In this document: in pieces, positions 12,801 to 24,404 of the stretch
How positions within the stretch are numbered: position 1 is the first letter of the stretch
Layout of the letters: each line of letters begins with the position of its first letter
The notes under the pieces: model-generated
The model's database searches: none
What the model was told of the DNA's origin: nothing
The model's input: only the letters and a program-made list of their open reading frames with translations
From: Amborella trichopoda
Taxonomy: Eukaryota; Streptophyta; Magnoliopsida; Amborellales; Amborellaceae
Assembly: GCF_000471905.2 (NCBI RefSeq)
Contig: NW_006500355.1
Location: forward strand, 3,374,199 to 3,438,198
Length of the DNA: 64,000 bases
Direction: 5' to 3'
Position numbers and translations under genes: made by a program

Positions 12801-15800
12801 GAGAGAGAGAGAGAGAGGGAGAGTTCCCATAGCAAAGTAAACAATTGATTTCCACTACTCCACAATCCCTGTGACACACAGGTAGAACCAATGTGTGTGT
12901 GAGAGAGAGAGAGAGGGAGAGTTCCCATCGGAAAGTAAACAGACATAGAAAATATGGAAGAAAAGAACCCAAGCATGAGAGAAAGATACTCTCCCCAAAG
13001 GAAGAGGCATGCGAGCAAAAGAATTTGGTGAGAAGCCCAGTTGTTTTTATTAATTATTGTGGTTGTTGTTATGTGTGCCCACACCCGTGTGCATGTGTGC
13101 CTATGAGAGAGAGAGAGAGATTCCCCCAGAAAAAGGAAGAGAGGCATAGGAGAAAGGGAGGAAGTTGGCGAAAAAAAAGTGTAAAAATACAAGAAAAGGA
13201 GAGGGACATTTATGTTGAAAAGACTTGGATGAGAAGTTACAGGAAAAAAGATGGGGGAAAGAAAAATTCGGTATGTATCACCGACATCAGTCACTTCAGG
13301 GATACCTGTGATATAGAACCTCTACAGCCTTCAGCAAGAAGGGTAATCCGTCCTGCACCATCATTTCATATTTAAACTCCTTATTTCCTGCCATAATCTC
13401 ATTCAGCTGAATAGCATAGGACTAAAATAAGGAAACTAAAAAATTCAAAACACATTTTCCAAGTTATAAAGAAGAAAGGAGAATGTGGATATGATGTCTG
13501 AAACACATCATGGCAAGTGCATGGAAAGATTGAAAGTAAGAACATTAAAATGCGACGATTAGATATGTCTAACACTAAAATTTAGGCCCGTTAGAGACTC
13601 ATGTACTTGGGAATCATAACAACTTGCAAGGCAAGGGAACCATTGAAGCAATTTTTTCTTGAAAAATAAGAGCAGAGGAAAATTACAACCCGATTTGTCA
13701 AATAAGAATACCTGCCTTTTAGTTCCACTCCATGTTGGAAATTTTCCTTTTTTGAACCATCTCTCGCAACACCCATATCATTTGTCACAACTCCAACAAC
13801 CCTATTATTGGCATCATATAGAATCTGCCAGATTATCAGAATATCTTTTTTTAAACAATAAAGAGATTTTTCTGGGTACCAATCAATACATGATAAATAA
13901 ACCTACTTCACTAGCAGCAAAACCCGGGTATATTTCAACACCCAATTCTTCAGCCTTTGTTCCCATCCAGCGTACTAGCTGACTCAAACTGAAGCATTCA
14001 TACAGAGAAAATAAGCAAGGTTACCACCAAATGCTAAAAAATAAGTAACACCAAATTTGTGCTCCAGTTTTTCTACAAGACAGTGTAGTATAATGCAATT
14101 CACTATGGCAAAAGCATACTCCGTTAAACCATGAATATTGGTCGAAATGATGGATAATGATGGAGAGAAAGTTCGACTCAGCGGAACACAACCGGACCCC
14201 TATGCCGGGTCTCCTCCATCACAATCCATTGTTTCATTGTATGTGATGACCCAATGGGCTGCAGACCCAATGGGCTGCAGTTTTCCATGGTGCACTTGAT
14301 AAGAGCATATCCATGACATATAGTACTTACTCTTTTACCATAAAGCAAACAACCACAATTAGAGGAAATGAATTAAGTGAGAACTACACACCATGGTTTA
14401 GAAAATTACTTGTTTTGAGAGTTATATAATGCATTCAGTCAAACATAAGACAAATGTAAAGAAAATAATTGGAACACAGGCAAAAGGTTAAGTAAGCAAC
14501 AAATTCTCAGAACTGAAATTAACAAGAAAAATCCATGGCCACCTTATCACATAATTCCCATGGTTATCAAATGGAGGAGGCAGTGAAAAAGCACGGTCTT
14601 GGGTAAGAAACCAAAACTTATCAGAAGAGACGGGTATTTCAATTGGAGCCTGCACATCATGAACAGAAATTAGCCTTTAATTGCAAGAAAACAGGTTGTC
14701 AGATCATGTACATAAAAGCCCTCTTATAAATTAAAGGGAAACAAAAACACTGCCAAAGCATCCAAAGCAGAGAAGAAATGGGGAGGCCTTTGCTGAATCT
14801 GCTAACCCAACACATACGTATGCGAAGAGACAAAAAAATGCCCCAGAAAACTAAAAATTTACAGAAAATGCAACCTGTTCTAAGTAACACGTGGAAAAAC
14901 ATAAAACTAACCAGATTAGTTTTAGTTATTCAAAAAAAAAAATGGACCACTCTTTCTAAAATCTTCCTCTTCCAATGGCAATGACAAGGGGGGCAATGGG
15001 CAGCAGAGAAAACACCCATAACCCCCTACAGCCCGTCCTCTATACCATTAATCTTAGAAATTTCCATACTATCCCATAGGAAAATGGAAGAGTGGGAATC
15101 TTTCTTGGTCAGTTTCCCTATTTGTTTCTGAATATTTTAAGAAATGAAGCATAGTCATAGTGAAAGTGTTTCCCAACACCTCACTCATTGATCATGAAGA
15201 ACCATTGGCAGCAAAAATAATATAAGCAATTAAACTTTTGCTCATTTCTTGCATCTCCATGAGACATCCTTAATTCTCCATTTTCCTTCTCTTTTCACTA
15301 ATATGCCGTTTTAAACAACACCCATATTTTAGGTTTTTGTATTTTCCATCTATCATACCCAATTGTTTTTGATAAATATTACCATTCCCATGTTTACAGT
15401 ACTTGTATATATACCCACCGAGAGAAAGAAAGAGGTAGCAATGGAGGGGGTTATGTCCAACCCTGCTAGCCTTGCTGCTCAGCTTGATCCATCACCGAAG
15501 GATGAGATAAGGTTAAGGGTAGTCATTTTCTTAAGCTTCTGAAACTGGTGGCAGAGATATTCTCATAAATCTTTAAAAAACCAAAAACTTTTTAGGAAAT
15601 GACAGCATTTCTATGGCTCTTTTTTTTTTTTAACAGTTCACTTCTGTAGCATGTTACATAATATAGAGAGATACGGAGAGAGTGATGATGAAGTCCAAAT
15701 CGCAAAAAGCATACCCCATCCTCTTTCCATCTAGGTAGAAGTTCATTTAGAGCTCGTGGCTCAAAAACATTTCCAGATAATATATGAGCTCCTGCAAATC

Positions 15801-16988
15801 ACAGGATACATAAACAACATAAGGAAGAGCAACAATCACTGGTCTCTCTGACTATAGTGATAGCAATCAATAATGCCTCAGCATTTAGAAATGGAGTAAA
15901 CGCATACATAAGGAGACTATAAAAATCACCATAAGCATAAAATTATGGAGACTCCTCCTCACACATTGGTATGAACAAAAAGACTAATAAAATTTAACAA
16001 GGGAAGCAATACATAAATGACGAAGCTAAAACAGGTCTCGTTCATCGATATGATTTCCACTATCGTCGTATAATTGATGAATTCTTAAAGAAAGTGACTG
16101 ATAAATAAGAGACTACTGATTTTTCGGTTGCTTGTATCCATTTCAAATTGGTTTACCATGCCACAAACCACAACTACTCGGAGGCTTGGTTGAGTATTCC
16201 ATTCCTTAAAAGATGTGAAAAGGAGACAGCAGATAAAAGTCACAGAAGCTTTGAGACAATAAAAAACATATGACATTCCTAATCATGGGTTTCCAACATC
16301 AGCATGAATAAAAAGATCATTAAAATGATTTTCCAAGCAATATAATCAACATCCCCAATGGACAATAATTATAATTTTAATGCCTAAATATGAAAAAACA
16401 ATAGGAAGAATTGAAAACCAGTCTAATTTCATCATTCAAAATCAAAACAAACCAGACTAACAGTAATTGTGTTGATTTGAATTTCCAGATGTTCAAGTTA
16501 GTAAGAATAACCATTATAGTGCTCATCAAATAAAACATCTGTAAACCCAGAGAGAGAGGGATGGAGGGAGAGAGAGAGAGAGAGAGAGGAGATGTAATGC
16601 AAATTAACTCACCCACTTCTGCACCTTTCTCCACAACACACACAGATAAATCAGTGTCACTCTCTTTACACAATTGCTTCAGTCTAATCGCCGCTGATAA
16701 ACCAGCGGGCCCAGCACCAACCACTACAACATCAAATTCCAGTGACTCTCTGCTTGCTTCACTGGAAAACCTTCTGAAAAAACTGCTAAAACTGAAAACC
16801 CTAGAAAATCTAATCCCATTTTCGATGGTTTCATGCACCCCAAATGAAAGAGAAGAATTATCATGGATGCAACTCTGGAAATGGCGAAATTCATGATGTG
16901 GGTACCTTTGGATTTTGAGAGAGAGAGTACGTTTGAGCTTCTTGAGATGGGTAGATTTGGGGTAGAGAGAGAAGAATAATCGGTGCAT
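8622..16988 (-). CDS. ETFQO: Electron transfer flavoprotein:ubiquinone oxidoreductase, mitochondrial
   Basis: ETFQO passes electrons from the electron-transfer flavoprotein (branched-chain amino-acid, phytol and fatty-acid breakdown) to ubiquinone at the inner mitochondrial membrane. The 18 exons are 16988-16613, 15791-15715, 14649-14543, 13988-13907, 13824-13716, 13352-13306, 12745-12671, 12485-12369, 11935-11867, 11539-11447, 11040-10938, 10657-10533, 10449-10400, 10239-10173, 10022-9943, 9747-9619, 9178-9112 and 8705-8622: 1857 nt, 618 aa. The usual plant length is about 630. Residues 1 to about 80 are a basic, Ser-rich transit peptide. The FAD motif GAGPAG is at 91-96. The 4Fe-4S cysteines are C563, C587, C590 and C593. 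The protein ends [10 protein letters not shown]. Introns 5 and 7 need GC donors. The acceptor of exon 14 at 10240 restores HYIFRG; a nearer AG would delete it. The start ATG opens the transit peptide. Confidence 0.96.
8799..8830. repeat. (GGGA)n microsatellite in the last ETFQO intron
   Basis: About eight GGGA/GGAG units lie within intron 17 (8706-9111), followed by a short GA tract. Confidence 0.9.
9818..9883. repeat. Compound CT/CA microsatellite in ETFQO intron 15
   Basis: A CT tract of about 40 nt is followed by a CA tract, between exon 15 (ends 9943) and exon 16 (starts 9747). It produces long but meaningless reading frames on the opposite strand. Confidence 0.9.
12485..12671 (-). other. 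ETFQO intron 7: GC-AG intron
   Basis: Exon 7 must end after AAG GAG to keep the family sequence ALGIKE-VWEV. The next bases are GCAAGT, the classic GC-donor consensus, and the acceptor TACAG lies before GTGTGG at 12485. The nearest GT (in AAGTATGG) would shift the frame. The intron proper is 12486-12670, 185 nt. Confidence 0.85.
12788..12990. repeat. 100-bp tandem duplication with TG/GA microsatellite in ETFQO intron 6
   Basis: CCAATGTGTGTGTGAGAGAG followed by GGGAGAGTTCCCAT occurs at 12788 and again at 12888, period 100. A third, more degenerate TG/GA block lies near 13085-13120. All are within intron 6 (12746-13305). Confidence 0.8.
13352..13716 (-). other. ETFQO intron 5: GC-AG intron
   Basis: Exon 5 reads GAA CTA AAA G, then GCAGGTATT; exon 6 starts GA CGG ATT ACC. 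Only the GC donor gives K-G-R-I-T-L in phase with LAEGCRG. Using the GT four bases downstream adds 4 nt and breaks the frame. The intron proper is 13353-13715, 363 nt. Confidence 0.8.
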
Positions 16989-17056
16989 GGTTTATTGAGG
17001 AGAGAGAAAAAGGTAGAATGAAAACTTGGGTCGCAATTTCTCAGTCCGACAGAGAG

Positions 17057-17066
17057 CTTATAAAGA
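17057..17066 (-). promoter_or_regulatory. Possible TATA box of ETFQO
   Basis: The minus strand reads TCTTTATAAG about 70 nt upstream of the ETFQO ATG, which would leave a 5' UTR of about 40 nt. Based on motif and spacing only. Confidence 0.4.
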
Positions 17067-18007
17067 TTTGAGGAAGCAATCGCATTGAAGGAAATCATTT
17101 CCATGACAGACACTAATCAGGGAAATTATCAAAAAACTGTCCAGAACTCCAGACTAATTAATTTAAGGAAAAAAATTAAAAATTAAAAAAAACGATCTTT
17201 CTATTCAACTTACCCCGTAAGCTAGCTTTTTCTCTCGTTTTTTTCCTCGCAACCAACTCTCTGTAAACGTACCTTCGAAAAAGTTCATTTTTAGATAGAA
17301 ATGCCTTTTTTTACACAAAAATCACTTTAGCCGGAGGTTAACTTTTGGACCCACTAGCGCATTGCCAAATTGCACCATCACATTTTCGGAGAGAACAAGT
17401 TCGGACCACCTAAAACAATTATCGAATCACCCTAAAATAATTATCGGATCGAATTGAGTACTGCTAGACCACCTTTTACATAGTGTTGGACCTTTATAAT
17501 CCAGTAACATCTACCAGTGAACTGCCCTTTGCAACTACCAAACCATAGTGTTGGAGGTGAACTGCCTTGTGCAACTACCAAACCACATTTATGGAGCTTT
17601 GAAATCCAATAACATCTACTGTTGAATTGCCCTTTATAACTACCAAACCACACTTTACACAGTATCGAATCGCTACTGTCGGACCACATTTACATGGTGT
17701 TGGATTTATGGTGGGATAAAGGAGAGAGAGGTGTGGATCAGAAAAAAAATAAGAGAGCGTAGCCTTTTTTTTTTTTTATTTGATTGGAGGTATTTATATA
17801 GAACATGTATTTTGAGGAAAAGAGTAGGAGAAAAAGTTAGATCGGAGGTAAATTGCATAAAAAGTATAATTTTGAGAGTTTTTTTGTAATTTTTCCTTAG
17901 TTTAATAATTTAGCATTTTGTCTATCTCAATAATTTGGAAAATTCCAAAAAATGTAATGAGTTGTAGCGGCTAAGATTTTAGAGTTTTCATTTGAGTTAG
18001 TTGCGGT

Positions 18008-18385
18008 TTGTATAAGGCTGAGGCACTAAACAATCAAAGTACGTGCATTTTCGAATAGTGGCGCAATAGATAATTTAAGAGCCAACAAAATTTATAATGG
18101 ACTAAAAATTTATTTTCATCTCTAATTATAAAATTTAAAGATTCAAAATTAATATATATCGAATAGGTCTAACACTTAAAAATTGGAGGTCTAAAAACAT
18201 TTCAAGATACACTATTTTTAATACTTGAAATATATTTTTTCTCATGTCCATACATCTTGAGGTCGAGATGATCGAATTGAAGGATTTTTTTACATCAAAA
18301 CAACTTATTCTAATGAATTTTTAAGGTACACCTTAATTTGATGGTTTAGGGCCTCACCCTTATACAAGTGTTTTCCTTTTTATAA
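18008..18385. mobile_element. MITE family A, copy 1
   Basis: The left end reads TGTATAAGGCTGAGGCACTA and the right end, reversed, TGTATAAGGGTGAGGCCCTA; both continue with CAATCAAA/CATCAAATTA-type sequence. The family near-palindrome CATCTTGAGGTCGAGATG is at 18253-18270. There is no coding capacity. Confidence 0.7.
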
Positions 18386-18952
18386 GCCAAAAGATATTCT
18401 AAGAGTACATTGTTCATTTACTTCCTCCCACAAAAGCCACCTAGGATTAGTTTAGGACCTCGGATTTTGGGAATATAATTTATTTATCACCTACATTAAC
18501 CTCAATTAATTAATTATTAATTGTGCCCTCCATGCATTAAAAAAAATGTCTTAATATTGAATAGAAACCATCCAATTTTTAGTGGATCAGATCTAAGTCT
18601 TATAAAACTCAAACTTCAATTTTGTTTTTTTTTAGAATAATCATATAGTGATTCTCGTTACCAAGTAGGTCATCTTCTGAGGGAGTAAATTATGTTCTCA
18701 AGGGAGCATAGCTTATGTTCTTTTGATAAATAGATAAAATATTATTTAAATTATTATTATTATTTACGTATGGAAAATAGTTTGATAGGGCGGCAGCCTT
18801 ATCAAAATAAATAAAACCTCACCTAATAACTCATAAAAAACTATAATTCAAGCATTCAAAAGTCTTTACATCGATCATTTCAACTTGAACATTATAGTTG
18901 TGAAAAAACATTAAGGTTTCAAACTATAAAAAAATGGTGTATGTTTTAACAA

Positions 18953-19245
18953 GGAAATTGTTTTAAATATGCTGGACCACATTTCTACATATGCAATCCA
19001 TAAAGTATAAAGCATCCATCTTAAAGATAGATGCAAGTAGGTGTTCTATCTAAAAAATTTTCTTATTAGCATTATTATTTATAGTTTTTAAAATTTATTT
19101 ATTTTCTCATGTTCACGATCTCCATGTCAGAAATTACATGTTCTTAAAAATTAAGTCTTAAAATCTATCTTATAAATAGATTTATTAAGAGGTCTGCATT
19201 TCTACATATGCAAACTTGGCCGCATAGAAATCGGGTCCTTTTAAC
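18953..19245. mobile_element. Diverged copy of MITE family C
   Basis: The left arm reads GCTGGACCACATTTCTACAT. The right arm carries GGTCTGCATTTCTACATATG and CGCATAGAAATCGGGTCC. Both resemble the inverted repeats of the element at 5776-6268. Ends are approximate and no target duplication was seen. Confidence 0.45.
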
Positions 19246-19644
19246 AAATTATGTAGATTGTCTATTTCGTCCTAAAAATAACCATTCAAATATTCGCAAG
19301 ATCTATAGAATTTGTTGAGTTTCAAAATTTATTATCAATGTTGAAAATTGATATTAGAGTCATCATGGAAATTTACACTGCATAAAATACTTTCTAGATG
19401 AGGATTTGAGGTAAGACTTTATTTGGTTTTCATAAAGCCTAGGACTTATAGAAACTTCATCCTTTACATCTACCTCTTATTATTTTCATGTTAGAATATA
19501 TATATATATATATATATATATCCAAAAATTAAGTCCAACATCCACCTAAGAATCGGATCCAAGAGAGGGACCGCATATCTACATGGAGTCCTAGGAACCA
19601 TAGAAGGAGATGGTGGTAATTGGAAGTTATCATGCGGGCAAGCC

Positions 19645-20941
19645 CGCGTATAAACGTTTACTCATAAAACAACTCAGAAACCATGCCTTTGTACTTAATT
19701 ACTTTCTCAGTCCATATAAAGTCCAACCATCTTCAATTAACTCTGCAACTGTTTATACACCGGTCGCAAAGCAAGAAATCAGAAATCAGAAATCAAAGGT
19801 ACAATTCCATCAACTAATTCTTGATCTCTCTGCAAAACCCCAATACTTCTACCTCTCTGTAAAACCCTAAAAAAAATTTCAACTAAGATTTCAAAGGCAA
19901 TAACCTAGTCGATGAAGCTGAATCTTTTCTTTTGTCATGGTACGAAACCCTAATTTTGAAAACGCTCTCATAGAAAATTCTGGGTTATTAGTTCAAAAGA
20001 ACTGAGGATTTCAGGTTAGAAAAAATTTCCTGCTGAAACTGTTTATGTAGCGTTTTCCTTTGATCAAATTGGTTAACTTGTATTTGTGAGAATAACAGTG
20101 GCCAGTCTTTGTAGATTTTTGTAGGTATTTTGGTTGATTTGTTTGGCTGATTCAAAACCCGAAAGATCGCCTGCTACAAGAAGATATCTTAATCTGAATC
20201 ATTTGGGTAGAGAAAACTCATTTTAACTGAGAAGAAAGGCAAATTGATCGAAGAAAATGTGGGTTGCGTTCGAATACATTTCATCGTTGATTGGTTAGCT
20301 TTACATTTTGTTTGTTTAATCTATGGTTTGTTTACTTTTGTTAATGCGAGGGCTCTGACCTGATCCTGTTCAGCTGGATAAATGTGGCAAAAGGGGCCAT
20401 CTTTGTAGGAAAAAGAAGAGATTCAGGTAGTGGATCAGCTGGGAAATAGTTTTTTGAGTAGTTAGGTGTCTTTATATTGTGATTCATCTTTGATAAGATT
20501 TAGATGATCAATTGCAATCAATATTGCGCTGGATTATATTTTGGGTTTATTAGACTGAGTTGATTTTTATGGAAAATTGAATTGTTATTTGGGGTGAAGT
20601 TTGGTGCTGGTAATTTAACACCAAGTTTTCATTTAGAGAAGGAACTAGAACTACATTATAAACCCAGTAATCTTGTAAAGCCTACTGCTGTTTGCGATTG
20701 TAACGATTTATTTTCTATTGGGTTTATTTGTGGGAAGATTTCAGAACGTTCAACTTGGTTATTTGGGAAAAGAACTTGGTACTCTCATGATGTCAGTGGG
20801 GCAAGCTAAATTCATATCTCAGAATTTTTTTGTTTTTTCCTGATTTTACTGGGTGAATATGTTCAGCGTGTTTCTGCATGGCAGATTTTATCTGAGCCAT
20901 GGATAAGAAGTTTGCATTGTGAATAACGCAGAAGGCTATTA
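19645..20941 (+). promoter_or_regulatory. Promoter and 5' UTR region of the rhomboid gene
   Basis: TATA-like motifs occur at about 19648 (GTATAAACG) and 19714 (CATATAAAG). They are followed by a CT-rich leader with plant-type AAACCCTA elements near 19860. The acceptor-like GCATGGCAG at about 20875-20883 precedes the last leader segment. A 5' UTR intron of about 1 kb is therefore likely, but the donor cannot be fixed by eye. Confidence 0.4.
20899..20922 (+). promoter_or_regulatory. Short upstream ORF before the rhomboid start
   Basis: ATG GAT AAG ... TGA, seven codons, ends 19 nt before the main ATG at 20942 and lies downstream of the likely leader acceptor. If this leader is transcribed, the uORF could dampen translation. 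Inference from position only. Confidence 0.35.
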
Positions 20942-21757
20942 ATGGGGCGACCTCTTTTCTATGAGATATTGCAGAAGCCTGCAACAAGTTGTATAATTGG
21001 AATATGCAGTGTAATATGGTTCTATATTCAGAAGAAAAACATTGGTTATTCCCATGTGGGGTTGAGTTATGAAGCAGCCAGAGAAGGGCAGTATTGGAGG
21101 CTCATCACCTCGGCCTTCTCACACATCAGCATCGTTCACCTGGTCTTCAACATAAGCGCCCTTTGGAGTCTTGGAATCATAGAGCAGTTGGGTCACATAG
21201 GCCTTGGCATTGAATTCTACATCCACTATACACTGGTGCTTATTGTTTTATCTGGGGTGCTAGTTTTAGTGGCTTACCATGTTCTCATCCGGAGATTTAA
21301 TATCGAATACTTCAGAAGGGTCACGGCAGTTGGGTACTCATGTGTGGTGTTTGGGTGGATGACTATTCTTGCAGTCAAGCAGCCATCCTCAAAGCTTGAG
21401 CTTTTTGGGGTGCTTTCCTTGCCCATAAGCTTTGCCCCTTTTGAGTCTCTCATCTTCACCTCAATAATTGTTCCACAAGCAAGTTTTTTGGGTCACTTAT
21501 CAGGAATTATTGTTGGATATATGATTGCGTGGGGTTTGATCCATGGCATGAGTAACTATTGGGCTGTTTCTATGCTTGGGTGGATTGCATTAGCATTCGT
21601 TTTCAGCTTGAAGCGATCGGGTACTTGTGACGTTCCATTTATTGAGATCGAGCCTGTAACGGATCCCTCACTCCCCACTGTGGGATTTCTTGCATCTGGT
21701 AACCCTAGAAGCTTACAGATGAATGCCCTTCCACTTGGAGGTACTGATCTTGTCTAG
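20942..21757 (+). CDS. RBL13: Rhomboid-like protein 13-type intramembrane protein
   Basis: This is a single-exon gene of 271 aa for a polytopic rhomboid-family protein, closest by recognition to plant RBL13. Landmarks are the YWR loop motif (51-53), HxxxN (H66 to N70), the candidate catalytic serine S133 in GYSC and the candidate catalytic histidine H185 in GHLSG. These lie in about six hydrophobic helices between residues 13 and 225. A soluble tail of about 45 residues follows. Canonical active rhomboids have GxSG around the serine; here the fourth position is Cys, so activity is plausible but not shown. The ATG at 20942 opens the family N-terminus [16 protein letters not shown]. The substrate and membrane are unknown; plant rhomboids act in Golgi, plastids or mitochondria. 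Confidence 0.93.
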   Translation: MGRPLFYEILQKPATSCIIGICSVIWFYIQKKNIGYSHVGLSYEAAREGQYWRLITSAFSHISIVHLVFNISALWSLGIIEQLGHIGLGIEFYIHYTLVLIVLSGVLVLVAYHVLIRRFNIEYFRRVTAVGYSCVVFGWMTILAVKQPSSKLELFGVLSLPISFAPFESLIFTSIIVPQASFLGHLSGIIVGYMIAWGLIHGMSNYWAVSMLGWIALAFVFSLKRSGTCDVPFIEIEPVTDPSLPTVGFLASGNPRSLQMNALPLGGTDLV

Positions 21758-24395
21758 CCCATGTTCTCATTGTCTTGAGGATTTCAACAGGTTACTTTCC
21801 ACAAGGATTTGGTGGTATCAGAGACTGAAATTATATTGAATCATCCAATTCTCATGCTGGGTTTGTCTTCTGATGGTATACTTCATCCTGTCATGTTTGT
21901 CAATCTGTGGAAGTTATTGTTTGAACAGGCTCTGGTTGAAGATTGTTTTAAAAATTTCATGTTGAACATTCCATAGTTAACACATTTTTTAATGAATTAG
22001 TCCATGTCATATGGCTAAAAGATGATGTCTGTGTGTATTGGAATCTGAATTTCTTCTCCTCTTTCTTATCTTTCTTGCGTAAATTTGAAGTTAATAAGGA
22101 AAACACTCAAGGCCTCATATACTTTTTTTTTGGTGTCTTATACTGCACATCTACTATTATTTTAATTCTTCGGAGATTAATTGTTGTATTTGTTGTCGAG
22201 CAAGCACTTACTACTTGCATGTGCTTTGCTGCAATTTGTGCTACAATAAATGGTAGTAAGCTTCTTTGGGCATATTGAAGGAGAATGGGCCTGCCTTTCA
22301 TTGAATGAATTATCCATTCCGAGTTTAATATGTTGTTAACTATCAAAAAGGATAAGTTCATAACTCCATAGGTACTTTGTAGATATGCTTTATTTTAGAA
22401 TACATGTAATATTTGCATTGACTTGTAAAACTTTAGTAATTTCTAGATCTGTATCCTTATGTGGCTTATGGCGCCAAGTGACCTCTGTTGATATTGTATG
22501 GAGTGATAAATTGGTGGCAGTAAAAGCTAGCTGCTGGCAAGTGCTTTTCACTGAAAAATAATAATACGTGTCTTTGAACATCACCCTCCCAAATAATAAT
22601 AATAATAATAGTAATAATAATTTGTTTAAATAATAACTACTATTGTTCCTGTTGTTGTTGCAATTGTTGTTTGTTGTTATTACTGTCTTTTGATTGGGTG
22701 CTGTTGCATTAAATGGTCTATTTTAGCTGTTAAATTTTAATATACATGCAATTTCTAATGGGAAAGCCTTCCTGTGACCCTACCCACATATATAGGAAAT
22801 GTGATCCTTGATCTCAGCCATCAGATCTGAGTAGATGGCTGAGTTGACTCGAGTCACAAGGTCACAAGCTGGCTCTTGAGCGTCAGATCTTGATTCGATG
22901 ATGCAGAGTGTTTTATTTTTAGTCTTTATTCTATGAATCCTTTTACAGCAAAATTTGGGGCATACATACATCCAACAGGGGCTCACATGATAAATATATA
23001 TATATATATATATACCCTGTGATGAAAAATTACCTGAATACCCCTGAAACTTTAAGGGGCCATTTTGGTAATTTATTTTCATGAGATTTTTTTTTTTGCA
23101 CCCCAGGAAGGAGATGGGACGCCCCAATTTCAGCCAGAAAGGTTTTGTTAGGGAAAAAATAATCGTACAGTGGTTTGGCATGACATTGTGACGAGCAAAC
23201 CGAGCTGTCGATTCAAATCGAACTGACTGATTGCCTATAATTTATGTGGTTGGGGGTCACACAGAAAGCTTTCGGATTTCTAATATATTATACACATTGA
23301 GTTATAACAAAATTACCTTATAACTGTAATTTCGTTATCCCGTATGTACTTTACTTGGTACTACTCCTATTTTTCATCTAAAAGAAAGAAAGATAAAATA
23401 AAAAGGTATCTATGAATGAAGCAGAGGGACTCTTTTGAGAACTGAGAACTATAGTGAATGGAATGAGACGATGGTTGATGGAAGACTGGTTCATGATCCT
23501 GCTGGAGATAAGTATTGGAAACAGGATGCAGGGTTTCGAAGGATGCAGAGTGCTGGAGTCATGATAAAGTCTAAATCATCAGGAGAAACTGGGTGACTCT
23601 TATCTTCTTAATTATTATTTGATAACTCGGTCCATTTCTAATTTGATGCCATTTTCTGTGAAATTTTATGTTTTTGGCCATTGTTCTGTTCTCCTTACTG
23701 GTTTCTTCAGAATATTATTTCTGGAATATATTTAAGGACAAAAAGAGTGCCCACTGATGATTATGGCTTCTGCCATGCTTTCATAGGACCTAGATACATC
23801 TTTGGTCATCTCTGCCAAATACTACGCTTGTTGTGAGTTTAATCAAATAGCAGTGCTTCTAAGGTTTAATTCGTTGTTGTTTGTTGATTTTTTAATATAT
23901 TGTGAAAGACTATTAATTAAAAATAATGCCTTATTTCATTTTCCAAGTTTTTGCCTACTTCATTTGAACTTAAGATGCTTTTTTTTTTTTTGTAGAGTAA
24001 TTTTAGTTCAAGATGCTGCATGCCATGTAATGATTCAGATTGCAAAAAAAAGGGAAAGCATAGAAAAGGGAGAAGAAAGAAAAAATCGGGTTTCATAATT
24101 TGTCTGTCGCTTTGTATGATATGTACAAAATGTGGGTTCTTGTGAAGATAAGGCATCATCATGCTTCATTCAACTTTATGATTGCACATGGTATTAGTGA
24201 TATGTGAAAATTGAGAATTAAGTATGTTTTCATGTCTCTGCATATCTTTAGTTTAGACATCCTTATGAGTGTACAACTGCCGCTCAAGTTTTGGATTTCA
24301 ACATTTAGTTCTAGCTCCAAAAAATTTAAGTGGCTTTGTGATCGTGCATTAGTATCTTTTACAAAACAAAGTATGGATTAATTTAGGCTGCATTT
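21758..24395. other. 3' flank of RBL13 and repeat-poor intergenic DNA
   Basis: The first few hundred bases are probably RBL13 3' UTR. A TAA microsatellite is at about 22592-22620 and a (TA)n at 22990-23012. A 57-codon open stretch at about 23424-23596 is flanked by splice-like sites but matches nothing I recognise, so it is not called as a gene. Confidence 0.45.
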
Positions 24396-24404
24396 GCAAT
24401 CAGT

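Larger units (their letters stand above)
17100..19600. other. Intergenic region between divergent ETFQO and RBL13; repeats only
   Basis: No coding region was recognised. From 17440 to 17700 there are degenerate repeats of an AACTACCAAACCA-containing unit. MITE family A lies at about 18008-18385 and a family C copy at about 18953-19245. A segment near 19240-19460 resembles the copies at 30040 and 58390. A (TA)n microsatellite is at 19496-19520. Confidence 0.5.

Noticed and set aside
12749..13294. Long minus-strand reading frame of 181 codons
   Set aside because: It is made by CT/CA microsatellites within ETFQO intron 6, is Ser/Leu/His-rich low complexity, and overlaps the true small exons in another frame.
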